Made by a program: the position numbers and the translations under genes. Under the pieces are notes generated by a model. It did not search any database. It was not told the DNA's origin and worked only from the letters and a program-made list of their open reading frames with translations. Source: CALDCK01 sp050618055 (GTDB lineage Bacteria; Myxococcota_A; UBA9160; SMWR01). From it: DNA of 64,000 nt. This document shows positions 1 to 9,029 of this stretch, in pieces. The stretch is taken from assembly GCA_050618055.1 (NCBI GenBank), contig JBNLVK010000109.1, positions 1-64,000 on the forward strand, written 5' to 3'. Position 1 is the stretch's first letter, and every line of letters begins with the position of its first letter.

Positions 1-613
1 GGTCGGTGTCCGGATCCATCATCAGCGTGTCGGTGACGTCGAAGCTTCCGCCGGTGGGTCCGCCGTGGGGAGCGAAGTCGCTCTGCTCGCCCATGGTCTC
101 GACGCACTGGGTTCCGTCGAACACGCAGACGTCCGCGCCGGCGAAGCCGGAGTTGTTGGCGCTGTGGTCCCCGCGGATCGTCACGTCCACCGGCACGAGG
201 ACGCCGCCCGGTCCGTGCAGGCCCAGCCAGTACTCGAACAGCACGTTGGCCGACGCCGAGTTGCCCGGGCCGCAGGCCAGCGCTCCGCCGTTGGCGGTGT
301 CGGCCTGGACGATCGCCGCGCCGAGACCCTCGATGTGGTTCGGAGCCACGATCGTCCCGTAGAGCCCGACGCTCTCGGCCGACGCGAAGCCGGTGTTCTC
401 CTCGCCGTTCGGACCGCAGGGAAGCAGCTCGGACACGTCGTCGTAGAGCACGCCCGGCTCGTCGCTGTACGCGACCCCGCCGGCGGTGCCCGCCGAGGCG
501 GCCAGCTGGCGCGTCACCGCGTCCGGGACGGGGGGCGCTCCGGACGCGGGTGCCGCGAACGCCACCAGCGCCGCGGCCAGGAGGGTGGCTCGCTCCGTCG
601 AGTCGGGTCGCAT
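1..613 (-). CDS. Secreted protein of unknown function (3' end cut by window edge)
   Basis: An open frame starts at an ATG at 613 on the minus strand and stays open to base 1, so at least 204 residues are encoded and the C-terminus lies outside. The N-terminus reads as a signal peptide: MRPDSTER, then an Ala/Leu-rich core ending near PASGAPP. The mature part is rich in Gly, Asn and Ser and contains the motifs CGPNGEEN and CGPGNSASAN, and pairs of cysteines typical of exported proteins. I do not recognise a family. Codon use (GC-rich third positions) matches the neighbours. It is divergent from the pilus operon starting at 924. Export is inferred from the signal peptide; no sorting signal can be seen because the end is missing. 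Confidence 0.75.
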   Translation of the reverse strand, partial: MRPDSTERATLLAAALVAFAAPASGAPPVPDAVTRQLAASAGTAGGVAYSDEPGVLYDDVSELLPCGPNGEENTGFASAESVGLYGTIVAPNHIEGLGAAIVQADTANGGALACGPGNSASANVLFEYWLGLHGPGGVLVPVDVTIRGDHSANNSGFAGADVCVFDGTQCVETMGEQSDFAPHGGPTGGSFDVTDTLMMDPDTD

Positions 614-923
614 GGCGATCCTCCCGGGGCCCGTCGGGGGCCTCGTCCGGGGAGCATGGCGCGCCGGGCCGCGCCGCGGGATCCCCCGAACTGGGGAGGC
701 CCGGGGGAGATCGACGGCCGTCCATATGTGGGGGGACGCGCCCTCGGGCACTCGCCCGAGGGGCCCGTAGTTCGCACCAGCGACGCTGCGCGTTTGCAGC
801 CCGTCCCTGGTTCGAAGTCCGGCAAGGGTCTGGCTGCTCCTTCAGGCGCGCTCTGCCGTTCCCGATTGCTCCCCTCGCCGCTCCTTCGCCGGGTGCGGAG
901 GAAGACGTGAGGGGCGGATTCCG
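614..923. other. Divergent intergenic region with strong hairpin
   Basis: This region separates the minus-strand secreted-protein gene from the plus-strand pilus operon and should hold promoters for both. I found no convincing gene. Its clearest structure is a perfect 9-bp hairpin: CCCTCGGGC at 741-749, loop ACTC, GCCCGAGGG at 754-762. There is no T-tract, and it lies upstream of both start codons, so it is more likely a leader structure or a protein site than a terminator. A GAGGGGCGG stretch just before the ATG at 924 can serve as a ribosome binding site. Confidence 0.5.
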
Positions 924-2588
924 ATGGCGCGTCGTGTGGGAGAGATCCTGATCGACTCCGGGCTGATCGATGCGAAGCAGCTCGAGATCGCTCTCGCCGA
1001 GCAGACGAAGACGGGCGCCAAGCTCGGGGTGGTGCTCGCCGACCTGGGCTTCACCACCGAAGAGGCGGTGAGCCGCGCCCTGGCCGAGCAGTCCGGGGTC
1101 GAGCACTCGGACCTGGAACACGCGGAGCTCGAGCCGCGGGCCGCCCGGATGGTGCCCGAGGACATGGCCCGGCGGCTCAACGCCTTGCCGCTGCGCATCG
1201 AGAACGAGGCGCTCGTCGTCGCGATGTCCAACCCGACGGACATCGTCGCCATCGACGAGCTCCAGCGCCGCACCGATCTGTTCGTGCGGGTGGTGTCCGC
1301 GGGCCACCGCCAGCTCCAGCGGGCCCTCGACCGCGCGTACCGGGGCGACGCCTCCGGCGCTTCCAGCCTGGAACGCATGGTCGACCAGGTCCCGGAGACG
1401 GCCGCCGAGGCGGGTGCCGATCCCTCCCGGGTCGGCGTCGCATCCCTGGTCGACGAGATCATCGGAACCGCCGTTCGGCGCGACGCCACCGACATCCACC
1501 TCCAGCCCGACCGCAACGTGCTGCGCGTGCGCCTGCGAGTGGACGGAGACCTGGCCCAGGGGCTGACCGTGAAGCGCAGCCTGGTGGCGCCGCTGGTGGC
1601 GCGCATCAAGATCCTGGCCGGCCTCGACATCTCCGAGACCCGCGTGCCGCAGGACGGCAAGATCCGCTTCCCCTACGACAAGGGCGTCGTCGACCTGCGC
1701 GTCTCCACCTTCCCCACCGTGTGCGGCGAGTCGGTGGTGATCCGGGTGCTCGACAAGGACAAGCAGGTCTTCAGCCTCCAGTCGCTGGGGCTCGACGCCC
1801 GCGACCACGACATCCTCGAGCGGGCGGCGCGCGCGCCCAACGGCCTGATCCTGGCCGTCGGCCCCACCGGATCCGGCAAGACGACGACGCTCTACGCGCT
1901 GCTCAAGATCGTCGACGCCTCGCGCCGCAAGATCATCACGCTGGAGGACCCGGTCGAGTACGAGATGCCCCTGGTCACCCAGTGCCAGGTGAACGACAAG
2001 GCGGGCCTCGACTTCGCCAAGGGCCTGCGTGCGATCCTGCGCCACGACCCGGACGTGGTGCTCGTCGGAGAGATGCGCGACCAGGTGACCGCCTCGCTCG
2101 CGATCCGCGCGGCCCTCACTGGACACCTGGTCGTGTCGTCGCTGCACACGAACGACTCGGTGCGCAGCATCTCCCGCCTGCGCGACATGGGGCTCGACGC
2201 CTACCTGATCGCCAGCTGCCTGCGTGCCGTCTCCGCCCAGCGGCTGGTGCGCCGCATCTGCCCGGACTGCCGCGAGCCCTACGAGCCCAGCGAGGAGGAC
2301 CTGCTCGCCCTGGGCTTCGATCCCGGAACCCGCGGATCCTTCGCCGTCGGCAAGGGCTGCGACCGCTGCAACGGCAGCGGCTGCCGGGGCCGGGAGGCCA
2401 TCTTCGAGGTGCTGGAGGTGACGCCCGGCGTCGCCCAGCTCATCGCCCGCAACGCCGCCATGGACGAGATCGAGCACGAGGCGCGGCGCGAAGCCGGACT
2501 CGTCACCTTCCGCGAGATGGCCCAGAGGCGCGCCGCCGAGGGCCGCATCTCCCTGGCGGAGATGGCCCGGACGACGGCGGAGTTCTAG
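924..2588 (+). CDS. Type IV pilus / type II secretion assembly ATPase (GspE/PilB/MshE family)
   Basis: This is the cytoplasmic hexameric ATPase that powers pilin polymerisation. The 554-residue protein has the family layout. An N-terminal T2SSE_N-type domain comes first (MARRVGEILIDSGLID; residues 1 to about 150). The nucleotide-binding core follows, with Walker A GPTGSGKT at residues 313-320, the Asp box LEDPVEYEM and Walker B-like VVLVGEMRD. A C-terminal zinc module has two Cys pairs, CPDC and CDRC. Length matches MshE/PilB/GspE. It is the first gene of the operon, and its TAG stop is 2 bp from the GTG of the platform gene. The secretin and TPR genes downstream make an MSHA-type system most likely; T2SS cannot be excluded. 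Confidence 0.95.
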   Translation: MARRVGEILIDSGLIDAKQLEIALAEQTKTGAKLGVVLADLGFTTEEAVSRALAEQSGVEHSDLEHAELEPRAARMVPEDMARRLNALPLRIENEALVVAMSNPTDIVAIDELQRRTDLFVRVVSAGHRQLQRALDRAYRGDASGASSLERMVDQVPETAAEAGADPSRVGVASLVDEIIGTAVRRDATDIHLQPDRNVLRVRLRVDGDLAQGLTVKRSLVAPLVARIKILAGLDISETRVPQDGKIRFPYDKGVVDLRVSTFPTVCGESVVIRVLDKDKQVFSLQSLGLDARDHDILERAARAPNGLILAVGPTGSGKTTTLYALLKIVDASRRKIITLEDPVEYEMPLVTQCQVNDKAGLDFAKGLRAILRHDPDVVLVGEMRDQVTASLAIRAALTGHLVVSSLHTNDSVRSISRLRDMGLDAYLIASCLRAVSAQRLVRRICPDCREPYEPSEEDLLALGFDPGTRGSFAVGKGCDRCNGSGCRGREAIFEVLEVTPGVAQLIARNAAMDEIEHEARREAGLVTFREMAQRRAAEGRISLAEMARTTAEF

Positions 2589-2590
2589 GC

Positions 2591-3775
2591 GTGGCCAGCT
2601 TCACCTTCGAAGCGCGCGACGCGGCCGGGCGGGTGGTGCGCGGCAGCGAGGTCGCGAACGACGAGGCGGAGCTCGACCGGATGCTTCGCGGCCGCGAGCT
2701 GCTGCTGGTGACCGCCCGCGAGGGCCGGCCCTCGCGGCGGCGCGCCAACACGCGTTCGCTGATCGAGTTCTGCTACCACCTGGCCACGATCATCGAAGCG
2801 GGCATTCCCCTGCTGGAAGGCCTGCGCGACCTGCGCGACGACGGCGACAGCCCCATCGCCCGCGAGATCGAGGAGGTGGCGCGGCGGGTCGAGTCCGGGC
2901 AGCTGCTGTCCCAGGCGATGGCGGCCCACCCGGAGCTCTTCCCCGAGCTGGTGCGATCCCTGGTGGCGGCCGGCGAGGAGACGGGAACCCTCGACACGGT
3001 CCTGCGTCGCCTGAGCGAGTACCTGACCTGGCGCGAGGACCTGCGCCGCAAGGTGGTGGGTGCCGCGACCTACCCGGCGATCGTCGTCACGGGCCTCGTC
3101 GGACTGGTCGTGCTCCTGCTGACCGTCGTGCTGCCCCAGTTCCTGGAGCTCTTCACGGAGCTCGACGTGGAGCTGCCGCTCGCGACGCGGCTCCTGATCG
3201 CGCTGGAATGGTTCGCCCGCAGCTGGGGCCTGCACCTCGTCGCGGTCCTCGCGGTGCTGGGCCTCGCGGCGGCCGCCTGGGTGCGGACCGCCGCCGGGCG
3301 CCTCCGCTTCGACGCCCTGTGCCTGCGGCTTCCGGTGGTCGGACGGATCCTGTCGATGATCGAGATGTCCCGGCTGGCCCACAACCTGGGACTCGTCTAC
3401 GCGGCCGGCGTCCCGATCACGCGCTGCATGGAGCTCGCGGCCGGCATCGTCCAGAACCGGGCGGTGCGCGAGGTGGTGACCGACGCGCGCGCGCGCATCG
3501 CCCACGGCGACACGCTGGCCGCGTCCCTGGCCGACAGCGACCTGATGCCGCCCATGGTGCGGCGCATGGTCGCGCTGGGCGAGCAGTCCGCGACCCTGGA
3601 TCGCTCGCTCGGCCACGTGGCGACCTACTACGACCGCGAGGTCCCCGAGGCGATCGACCGCCTGATCGCCTTCGTCAACACCGGCGTGGTCGCCGCCCTC
3701 GGCCTGACCCTCGGCACCGTGGCCTTCGCGATCTTCGTCCCGCTCTACCGGATGATGGGAAACATCAATGGCTGA
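2591..3775 (+). CDS. Inner-membrane platform protein (GspF/PilC/MshG family)
   Basis: This is the polytopic platform protein that couples the assembly ATPase to pilin extraction. The 394-residue protein starts at GTG 2591, two bases after the ATPase stop, which is why this start is chosen over longer upstream frames. It begins ASFTFEARDAAGRVVRG, as GspF proteins do. It then has two T2SSF domains (about residues 60-180 and 265-385), each with an amphipathic EAGIPLLEGL or AAGVPITRCM stretch and followed by hydrophobic segments (VVTGLVGLVVLLLTVVLP; VVAALGLTLGTVAFAIFVPL). The last 8 bp overlap the next gene, indicating translational coupling. Confidence 0.93.
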   Translation: MASFTFEARDAAGRVVRGSEVANDEAELDRMLRGRELLLVTAREGRPSRRRANTRSLIEFCYHLATIIEAGIPLLEGLRDLRDDGDSPIAREIEEVARRVESGQLLSQAMAAHPELFPELVRSLVAAGEETGTLDTVLRRLSEYLTWREDLRRKVVGAATYPAIVVTGLVGLVVLLLTVVLPQFLELFTELDVELPLATRLLIALEWFARSWGLHLVAVLAVLGLAAAAWVRTAAGRLRFDALCLRLPVVGRILSMIEMSRLAHNLGLVYAAGVPITRCMELAAGIVQNRAVREVVTDARARIAHGDTLAASLADSDLMPPMVRRMVALGEQSATLDRSLGHVATYYDREVPEAIDRLIAFVNTGVVAALGLTLGTVAFAIFVPLYRMMGNING

Positions 3776-4550
3776 GCCGCGACGCGCGCGAAGACGACGC
3801 GGCGGCTTCTCGCTGATCGAGATCATGGTCGTGATCGCCATGCTTTCGCTGCTGGCGGGTGCCCTGGCCCCGGCCGCGATCCAGCAGCTGGAGCAGCAGC
3901 GGCGGGCGAAGACGCGCGCCACCCTGGAGCAGCTGGCCACGGCCCTGGTCGGGCGGCCCGGTTCCGACGACTTCGGCTACCTGGGCGACATGGGCGGCCT
4001 TCCGCCCACGCTCGAGGACCTGAACTCGGCGGCGGGCAAGCCGGCCTACGCCTTCGGCGCACCTGGCATCGGCTACGGCTACGCCGGACCCTACGCGCCG
4101 ACGCTCCGGCCCGGCACCGCCAACGTCTTCGTCGACGCCTGGGACCTCCCGTTCCAGTTCGCCGGCGCGGCGCAGGTCCGCAGCGCCGGCCCGGATCGGA
4201 CCTTCGGCAACGCCGACGATCTGGTGGAGCCGGCCGCGGCCCCGCCGACCACCGCAGCGCTGGTGGTTCGCGTCCTCGGGCTGCCCAGCGGCGGCGGTCC
4301 GGTCGAGACCCTCGCCGCACCGGACGCGAACGTCTTCGTCTCGCGTTCGAATGCCGGCAGCTACCAGGAGGTCGCGATGGTCGAGCCGGCCGGCGGCCCG
4401 GGCCCCTGGACGTCCACGGGACTCCACCTGGGGCACCACGGACTGCGGGTGGTGGGGACCGGCAGCTGGGCGAGCGCCGGCACGCTGCGCGACGTCGCCA
4501 CGCTGCACCGCGGCACCACGGTGCTGAGCGTGACGCTGGTGCAGCCGTGA
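3768..4550 (+). CDS. Prepilin-type pseudopilin (GspG-like)
   Basis: A 260-residue precursor with a class III signal: basic leader ending in Gly13, then FSLIEIMVVIAML with Glu at +5 of the mature protein, the site for prepilin peptidase cleavage and N-methylation. The globular domain contains Gly/Tyr-rich loops (FGYLGDMGGLPPTLEDLN; AGPDRTFGNADD) like the calcium loop of GspG-type pseudopilins. It overlaps the platform gene by 8 bp and the next gene by 4 bp. It is longer than typical GspG (about 140 residues), with an extra C-terminal beta-rich part, so a minor or tip pilin role is possible. No prepilin peptidase is in the window. Confidence 0.88.
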   Translation: MAEPRRARRRRGGFSLIEIMVVIAMLSLLAGALAPAAIQQLEQQRRAKTRATLEQLATALVGRPGSDDFGYLGDMGGLPPTLEDLNSAAGKPAYAFGAPGIGYGYAGPYAPTLRPGTANVFVDAWDLPFQFAGAAQVRSAGPDRTFGNADDLVEPAAAPPTTAALVVRVLGLPSGGGPVETLAAPDANVFVSRSNAGSYQEVAMVEPAGGPGPWTSTGLHLGHHGLRVVGTGSWASAGTLRDVATLHRGTTVLSVTLVQP

Positions 4551-6178
4551 GCACGCGTCACCTGGCCATCGACCTGCGCGAGGACGCGATCCACTGGGTG
4601 CGCGCCCGGCGCGGCCGCCGCGGCCTCACACCGGTCCAGCACGGCAGGATCGAGCTGCGGCCCGGCAGCGACGACGCGGAGCAGTGCCTGTTCCGGCTGT
4701 CCCGCTCGGCGATCGCCCGCGGCGCGCGCATCGAGGTGGCGCTGCGCGGTCCCGCGCTGGCGCTCCAGCGCGAGGAGCTGCCGAAGCTCGGCCGGCGCGA
4801 GACCGCCCGGGTCGCCGCGCGGCGCGCCCCGGAGCTCGAGGCCGGCATCGAGGGACCGAGCTGCTTCGCCTTCACCCGCTCCGAGAGCGGCGAGGGTCCG
4901 CTGTGGATGGCGGCGGCCCCCGCCGAGCTGGCCCGCGACGCGGTGCTCCGCTGGCGGCGGCGCGGCTTCGAGCTCCATCGCCTGAGCAGCCGGCACCTGG
5001 CTCTCGGCAACCTGGCGCACCCGCTCGGGCTTCCGGAAGGACGCCTGGTGGCGCTCTTCGACCTGGACGCCGACCGGGGCACCTGCGTCGTGGTGGACCG
5101 CGAGGGCTGGATGTTCAGCCGCGAGGTCCCGCTGCGCTTCATGGGCGATCGCCTGCTGCGCGCCGGCATCGATGCGCCGCCCGAGGAGCGCGTGACCCCG
5201 GCGCCGCCCGACGGGGACGGCTCGGGCCTGTTCCTGGTGGGAGAGGAGGAGGCGGAGAAGCCGGACGAGACGCTCGAACTTCGGCCCGATCCCCTCGAGG
5301 CGATGGCCGACCAGGCCGAACGCCTCGCCACCGAGCTGAGGCGCACCTTCCAGTACGTGGCCGGGCAGCTGGGCATCGGCGACGTCTCCCACGTCTACCT
5401 GGTGGGCGACGCTCCGGCACTCCACGCGCTCTCCGACACGCTCTCCCTGGCGCTCGACCTGCCGGTCTCGACACTCGGGGAAGCGCTGGCGGAAACCCCG
5501 TGCGCCGAATTCGCCGGGGCGGCGGGGGTGGCGCTGGGCCTGGCCCTCGCGCCCAGCCGAAGCGGCGGCAACCTGCTTCCGGGCGAGGTGCGCTCCCGGC
5601 AGACGGCGGCGTCGGCGCGCCGGAACCTGCGGCGCGCCCTCATGGCGGCGGTCGTCGGGGTGGCGGTCTGGGGTGGGGTGCTCGCGCTGCTCGCCCACGC
5701 GGCGGCCAGCGGCATCGAGGTGCTGGAGCAGCGGCGGCACGCAGACGCGCCGCGGCGCGAGCTCGTGGAGCACGTGAGCGAGGCGCGTCGCCGCTCCGCG
5801 GCGCTGGCGGGCGCACTCGCACGGATCGACGCGAGCCAGCCCCCGTGGACGCCGCTGCTGGACGGTCTCGCCCGTTCGCTGCCGCCGCGCGCCTTCATCG
5901 AGCGCCTCGAGGTCCGGAAGCTCGACGGCGAGTGGACGATCGAGATGGCGGTGGAGGCCAGCGGCGACACCGTGGCCGAGGCCGCCCACGCGGTCTCCCG
6001 CTTCGCCCGCGACAGCTCCGAGTCGCCGCTGCTCACCGTGGACGACACGATCCGGGAGGGGCTGCCCCTCGACGGCGATCCGCAGCCCGAGGCCCGGGTG
6101 CGCTTCCGCATCCACGGACGCGTCGCGCCGCTGCGCGAGGCGGGTCCGCCGCCCCCGACGGAGGTGGAACGTGGCTGA
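4547..6178 (+). CDS. PilM/MshI-like actin-fold protein fused to a PilN-like membrane domain
   Basis: This protein links the cytoplasmic ATPase to the periplasmic alignment complex. The 543-residue sequence has two parts. Residues 1 to about 340 resemble the PilM/GspL/MshI actin-like fold (MSTRHLAIDLREDAIHWVRA at the start; VYLVGDAPALHALSDTL near the end of the domain). A single membrane helix follows (about residues 364-387, AAVVGVAVWGGVLALLAHAA). The periplasmic part (390-543) has a coiled coil and the WTPLLDGLARSLPPRAFIERLEV segment typical of PilN. In Pseudomonas these are two proteins; a one-chain version matches GspL and MshI. Start ATGA and stop overlap the neighbours. Confidence 0.88.
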   Translation: MSTRHLAIDLREDAIHWVRARRGRRGLTPVQHGRIELRPGSDDAEQCLFRLSRSAIARGARIEVALRGPALALQREELPKLGRRETARVAARRAPELEAGIEGPSCFAFTRSESGEGPLWMAAAPAELARDAVLRWRRRGFELHRLSSRHLALGNLAHPLGLPEGRLVALFDLDADRGTCVVVDREGWMFSREVPLRFMGDRLLRAGIDAPPEERVTPAPPDGDGSGLFLVGEEEAEKPDETLELRPDPLEAMADQAERLATELRRTFQYVAGQLGIGDVSHVYLVGDAPALHALSDTLSLALDLPVSTLGEALAETPCAEFAGAAGVALGLALAPSRSGGNLLPGEVRSRQTAASARRNLRRALMAAVVGVAVWGGVLALLAHAAASGIEVLEQRRHADAPRRELVEHVSEARRRSAALAGALARIDASQPPWTPLLDGLARSLPPRAFIERLEVRKLDGEWTIEMAVEASGDTVAEAAHAVSRFARDSSESPLLTVDDTIREGLPLDGDPQPEARVRFRIHGRVAPLREAGPPPPTEVERG

Positions 6179-6770
6179 GCGGACGGCCTACCTGCGCGGG
6201 GCGAACCTGGGAATGAGCGTCGCCATCGCCATCGTGATGGGCGGCGGAGCGCTGCTGCTCCTGGGACCCGGCGCGAGCCACACCGGAGGGCTCCGCGCGG
6301 AGCTGGCGCGCATGCGCGCCGACGCCGCGAGCTGGCAGGCGCGGCAACGAGCCTTCCGCCCGGCGCACGACGGGGAGCGTGCAGCCTGGACCGACGCCTG
6401 GCGGCGCGCGCTCTCGCGCATTCCCGCGATCCCCAACGACCCGGAGCTGGTGGCGGCCGTCAGCGACGCCTTCGACGCCCCGAGCGTGCGCGGACTCCAC
6501 GTCGAGACCCGGCGTGAACGACCGGAGGCGGACGAGGAAGCGGCCATCGAGATCGCCTCGCCCCTCGACGGAACGCGCATCTCCCTGCGGCCGGTTCCGC
6601 TCAGCCTGGCCTTCAACGCGTCGTTCCGCGACGCCGCGGAGATCCTCGGCCGCGTCGAGGCCCGGCAGGTGCCGGCGCGCGTCGAGGCCCTGCGCATGCG
6701 CCGCGACTACCCGGACGTCGAGGTGGCGATGGAGCTCACCTACTTCGTGCGCGGCGAGGAGAAGCGATGA
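6171..6770 (+). CDS. PilO/MshJ/GspM-like alignment protein
   Basis: A 199-residue bitopic membrane protein. The short cytoplasmic tail is followed by one hydrophobic helix (about residues 14-34, GMSVAIAIVMGGGALLLLG), a coiled coil rich in Arg and Ala, and a ferredoxin-like periplasmic domain ending with VEVAMELTYFVRGEEKR. The pattern VPARVEALRMRRDYPDVEVAMELTYF is characteristic of PilO/GspM C-termini. It overlaps the PilM-PilN gene by 8 bp and the following gene by 4 bp. Its likely partner is the PilN-like half of the preceding protein. Identification rests on topology, position and this C-terminal strand pattern. Confidence 0.78.
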   Translation: MAERTAYLRGANLGMSVAIAIVMGGGALLLLGPGASHTGGLRAELARMRADAASWQARQRAFRPAHDGERAAWTDAWRRALSRIPAIPNDPELVAAVSDAFDAPSVRGLHVETRRERPEADEEAAIEIASPLDGTRISLRPVPLSLAFNASFRDAAEILGRVEARQVPARVEALRMRRDYPDVEVAMELTYFVRGEEKR

Positions 6771-7288
6771 GGCGTCGCTGGATCGGAGCGTTGCTCGGCG
6801 CGGCGGCCCTCGCGGTGACGGTGCAGAACGTCGTGTTCTTCCGCAGCCGCATGCCGGCCGCGCCCGATGCGGGCGAGCCCCTGGATGCGGTCGGCGACGA
6901 GACGGAGCCGGATGCGCCCCCGGAGCTCGACCCGGTGGGCTACGAGCAGGCGCTCGCGTACCTGGCCTCGCTGCCGACCGGCGAGATCCCGCGCAGCCCC
7001 TTCCTCACCCTGGACGAGGCGGTGGCCCTGGCGGGAGGCGCGAAGGCGGGCCGGGACGGCGCCGCCCTCCCGCGGCTCGCGGGAACGCTGTGGAGTCGCG
7101 CCCGGCGCGTGGCCTGGCTCGACGGCGTGCCCCACAGCGAGGGCGATCGCATCGCCGACTTCGAGCTGGAGCGGATCGACGCGGGATCGGTGCTGCTGCG
7201 ACGCGGCGAGCAGTCGCTGCGCGTCGCCACGGATCGCGGCGGGGCGCCCGGGCGCACCACCGGCGCGGAGGCCGTCGATGCCGAGTAG
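6767..7288 (+). CDS. PilP/MshK/GspC-like periplasmic linker protein
   Basis: A 173-residue protein with an N-terminal membrane anchor (residues 5-25, WIGALLGAAALAVTVQNVVFF), a Pro/Asp-rich linker, and a small beta-domain. The stretch DGVPHSEGDRIADFELERID followed by VLLRRGEQSLRV is the homology-region motif of GspC/PilP/MshK: a short domain specifying that something is functional at a given depth ('G..Y..GD.I...L..I....V.L..'). This domain contacts the N-terminal domains of the secretin. It overlaps the secretin start by 11 bp. No PDZ domain is present, which favours a pilus-type over a T2SS GspC assignment. Confidence 0.75.
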   Translation: MRRRWIGALLGAAALAVTVQNVVFFRSRMPAAPDAGEPLDAVGDETEPDAPPELDPVGYEQALAYLASLPTGEIPRSPFLTLDEAVALAGGAKAGRDGAALPRLAGTLWSRARRVAWLDGVPHSEGDRIADFELERIDAGSVLLRRGEQSLRVATDRGGAPGRTTGAEAVDAE

Positions 7289-9029
7289 AGCCGACAGCCT
7301 GAAGCGACTGGGCGTCGCATCGGCGGTGCTGCTCGCCCTGTGCCTGGTCGGCTGCGCGAGCCGCCCGGCGCCCGAATCCGAGCCGGAGCGGCCCTCGCCC
7401 GCCGCGCTGCCGACCGAGCTGCCGGAGCCCGCGCCGCGCAGCATCTCGCTTCCCGAGACGCTGCCGCGCCCGGCGACGGTCCGTCTGCTCGACGCCTCGC
7501 GCTTCAGCTTCAACGTGCTGGAGGCCGACCTGCGCAGCCTGCTGCTGGGCCTGGGACGCGACGGGCCCTTCGACGTGGTGGTCGAGCCGGGCGTGGTCGG
7601 CACCGTCACCGCGGACCTGCGCGACGCCTCCCTGCTGGAGATCCTGGACGAGCTCGTGGTCGCACGCGGCTACCGCTACGCGGTCGAGGGACGCATCCTG
7701 CGCATCTTCCGCACCGACCGGGAGACGCGCACCTACCGCATCGACTACCCGGACTACGCCCGGGCGGGGCGCTCGGAGCTGGGACTCGCCGGCTTCATCG
7801 GCGCCGCACCCTCGATCACCGAAGACGACGGCGGGGGCGGAGGCGGAGCCGTCCAGGACACGAGCCTCTCCTCGCTGACCACGACCCAGTCCGCCGACCT
7901 GTGGACCGAGGTGGAGCGCAGCGTGCGCGTGCTGGTGTTCGGCTCGGCCGACACCACCGAGGATCCGAACATCGGCGACGCGGGGCGGGAAGGCCCGGTG
8001 GTGCCGCGGCGCGTGGTCGCCTCGCGCCAGGCCGGGCTGCTGACGGTGACCGCCGGCATCGCGGAGCTGCGCGAGGTCGAGCGCTATCTCGAGGAGGTGG
8101 CGGTGAGCCTGGACCGCCAGGTGCTGATCGACGCCCAGTTCATCGAGGTCACCCTCGACGACGACCTGGAGCTCGGCATCGACGCCGAGGGCGCGCCCAA
8201 GCTGGGGGACGTCACCGGCATCTTCGCGCGCTCGATCGTACCCGGGCTGCGCGAGGCAGCCCTGGTGCAGGGCTTCGCGCCGGTGCTCACCGAGGGCGGC
8301 TTCTCCTTCGGCATCGCGAGCGACGACTTCGGCGTGATCCTGCGCGCGCTGGCCACCCAGACCGACGTCCGCGTGGTCTCGACGCCCAGCATCGCGACGC
8401 TCAGCAACCACAAGGCGCTCATCAAGGTGGTGCGCAACGAGGTGTTCTTCATCGCCGAGGTGGAGACGGTCATCACCGACACCGTCGTGCAGCAGACCAC
8501 CGAGTTCACGCCGAAGGTGGTGCCGGTGGGCGTGACCCTGGACGTCACGCCCCACGTCTCGGACCGCAACGAGATCACGCTGCACGTGCGGCCCAGCGTG
8601 TCGGAGATCGTGGCGGTGGAGCCCCAGCCCACCAGCGACCCGGACCTGCCGCAGACGGGCAGCCTGCCGGTGGTGGACCTGCGGGAGACGGACGCGGTGC
8701 TGTCCGTCCCCGACGGAACCACGATCGTGATCGGCGGACTGGTGCGCAGCCGCGAGTTCGAGCAGGAGCGCCGCATCCCCTTCTTCGGCGACATCCCGTG
8801 GCTCGGCAACCTCTTCAAGTTCATCGGCACCGAGGAGCGACGCACCGAGCTGCTGATCTTCCTGCGGCCCACGGTGCTCGACCGGCCGCGCGCCGTGCAG
8901 ATCGTGAACGAGCGGGAGCGTCGACTCGAGACCCTGGACGACCTGCGCCATGCCCGCTCCCTGCCCTGGCCCTGGTGGCGGGCGCCCCTGGGCCGCTCCT
9001 ACGCGGCCGACGGCGTGGAGACACCGTGA
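7278..9029 (+). CDS. Outer-membrane secretin lipoprotein (MshL/PilQ/GspD family)
   Basis: This forms the outer-membrane gate for pilus exit. The 583-residue protein, starting at ATG 7278, has a lipoprotein signal with lipobox LVGC followed by AS. An N-terminal STN-like domain (about 60-150: NVLEADLRSLLLGLGRDGPFDVVVEPGV) is followed by the YRIDYPDYARAGRSELG segment typical of MshL. An N1-like domain then precedes the secretin core (about 380-560), with VVSTPSIATLSNHKALIKV, VPVGVTLDVTPHV and IVIGGLVRSREFEQERRIPF leading to the last strands. Its closest architecture is MshL, which supports an MSHA-type naming of the operon. A Gly-rich loop (DDGGGGGGAVQD) is an insertion. Confidence 0.93.
   Translation: MPSRADSLKRLGVASAVLLALCLVGCASRPAPESEPERPSPAALPTELPEPAPRSISLPETLPRPATVRLLDASRFSFNVLEADLRSLLLGLGRDGPFDVVVEPGVVGTVTADLRDASLLEILDELVVARGYRYAVEGRILRIFRTDRETRTYRIDYPDYARAGRSELGLAGFIGAAPSITEDDGGGGGGAVQDTSLSSLTTTQSADLWTEVERSVRVLVFGSADTTEDPNIGDAGREGPVVPRRVVASRQAGLLTVTAGIAELREVERYLEEVAVSLDRQVLIDAQFIEVTLDDDLELGIDAEGAPKLGDVTGIFARSIVPGLREAALVQGFAPVLTEGGFSFGIASDDFGVILRALATQTDVRVVSTPSIATLSNHKALIKVVRNEVFFIAEVETVITDTVVQQTTEFTPKVVPVGVTLDVTPHVSDRNEITLHVRPSVSEIVAVEPQPTSDPDLPQTGSLPVVDLRETDAVLSVPDGTTIVIGGLVRSREFEQERRIPFFGDIPWLGNLFKFIGTEERRTELLIFLRPTVLDRPRAVQIVNERERRLETLDDLRHARSLPWPWWRAPLGRSYAADGVETP

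Noticed and set aside
770..835. A tRNA-like stretch containing GGTTCGAAGTCC upstream of the pilus operon
   Set aside because: The T-arm pairs at only four positions with a wobble, and no acceptor or anticodon stem could be completed. It is likely chance.
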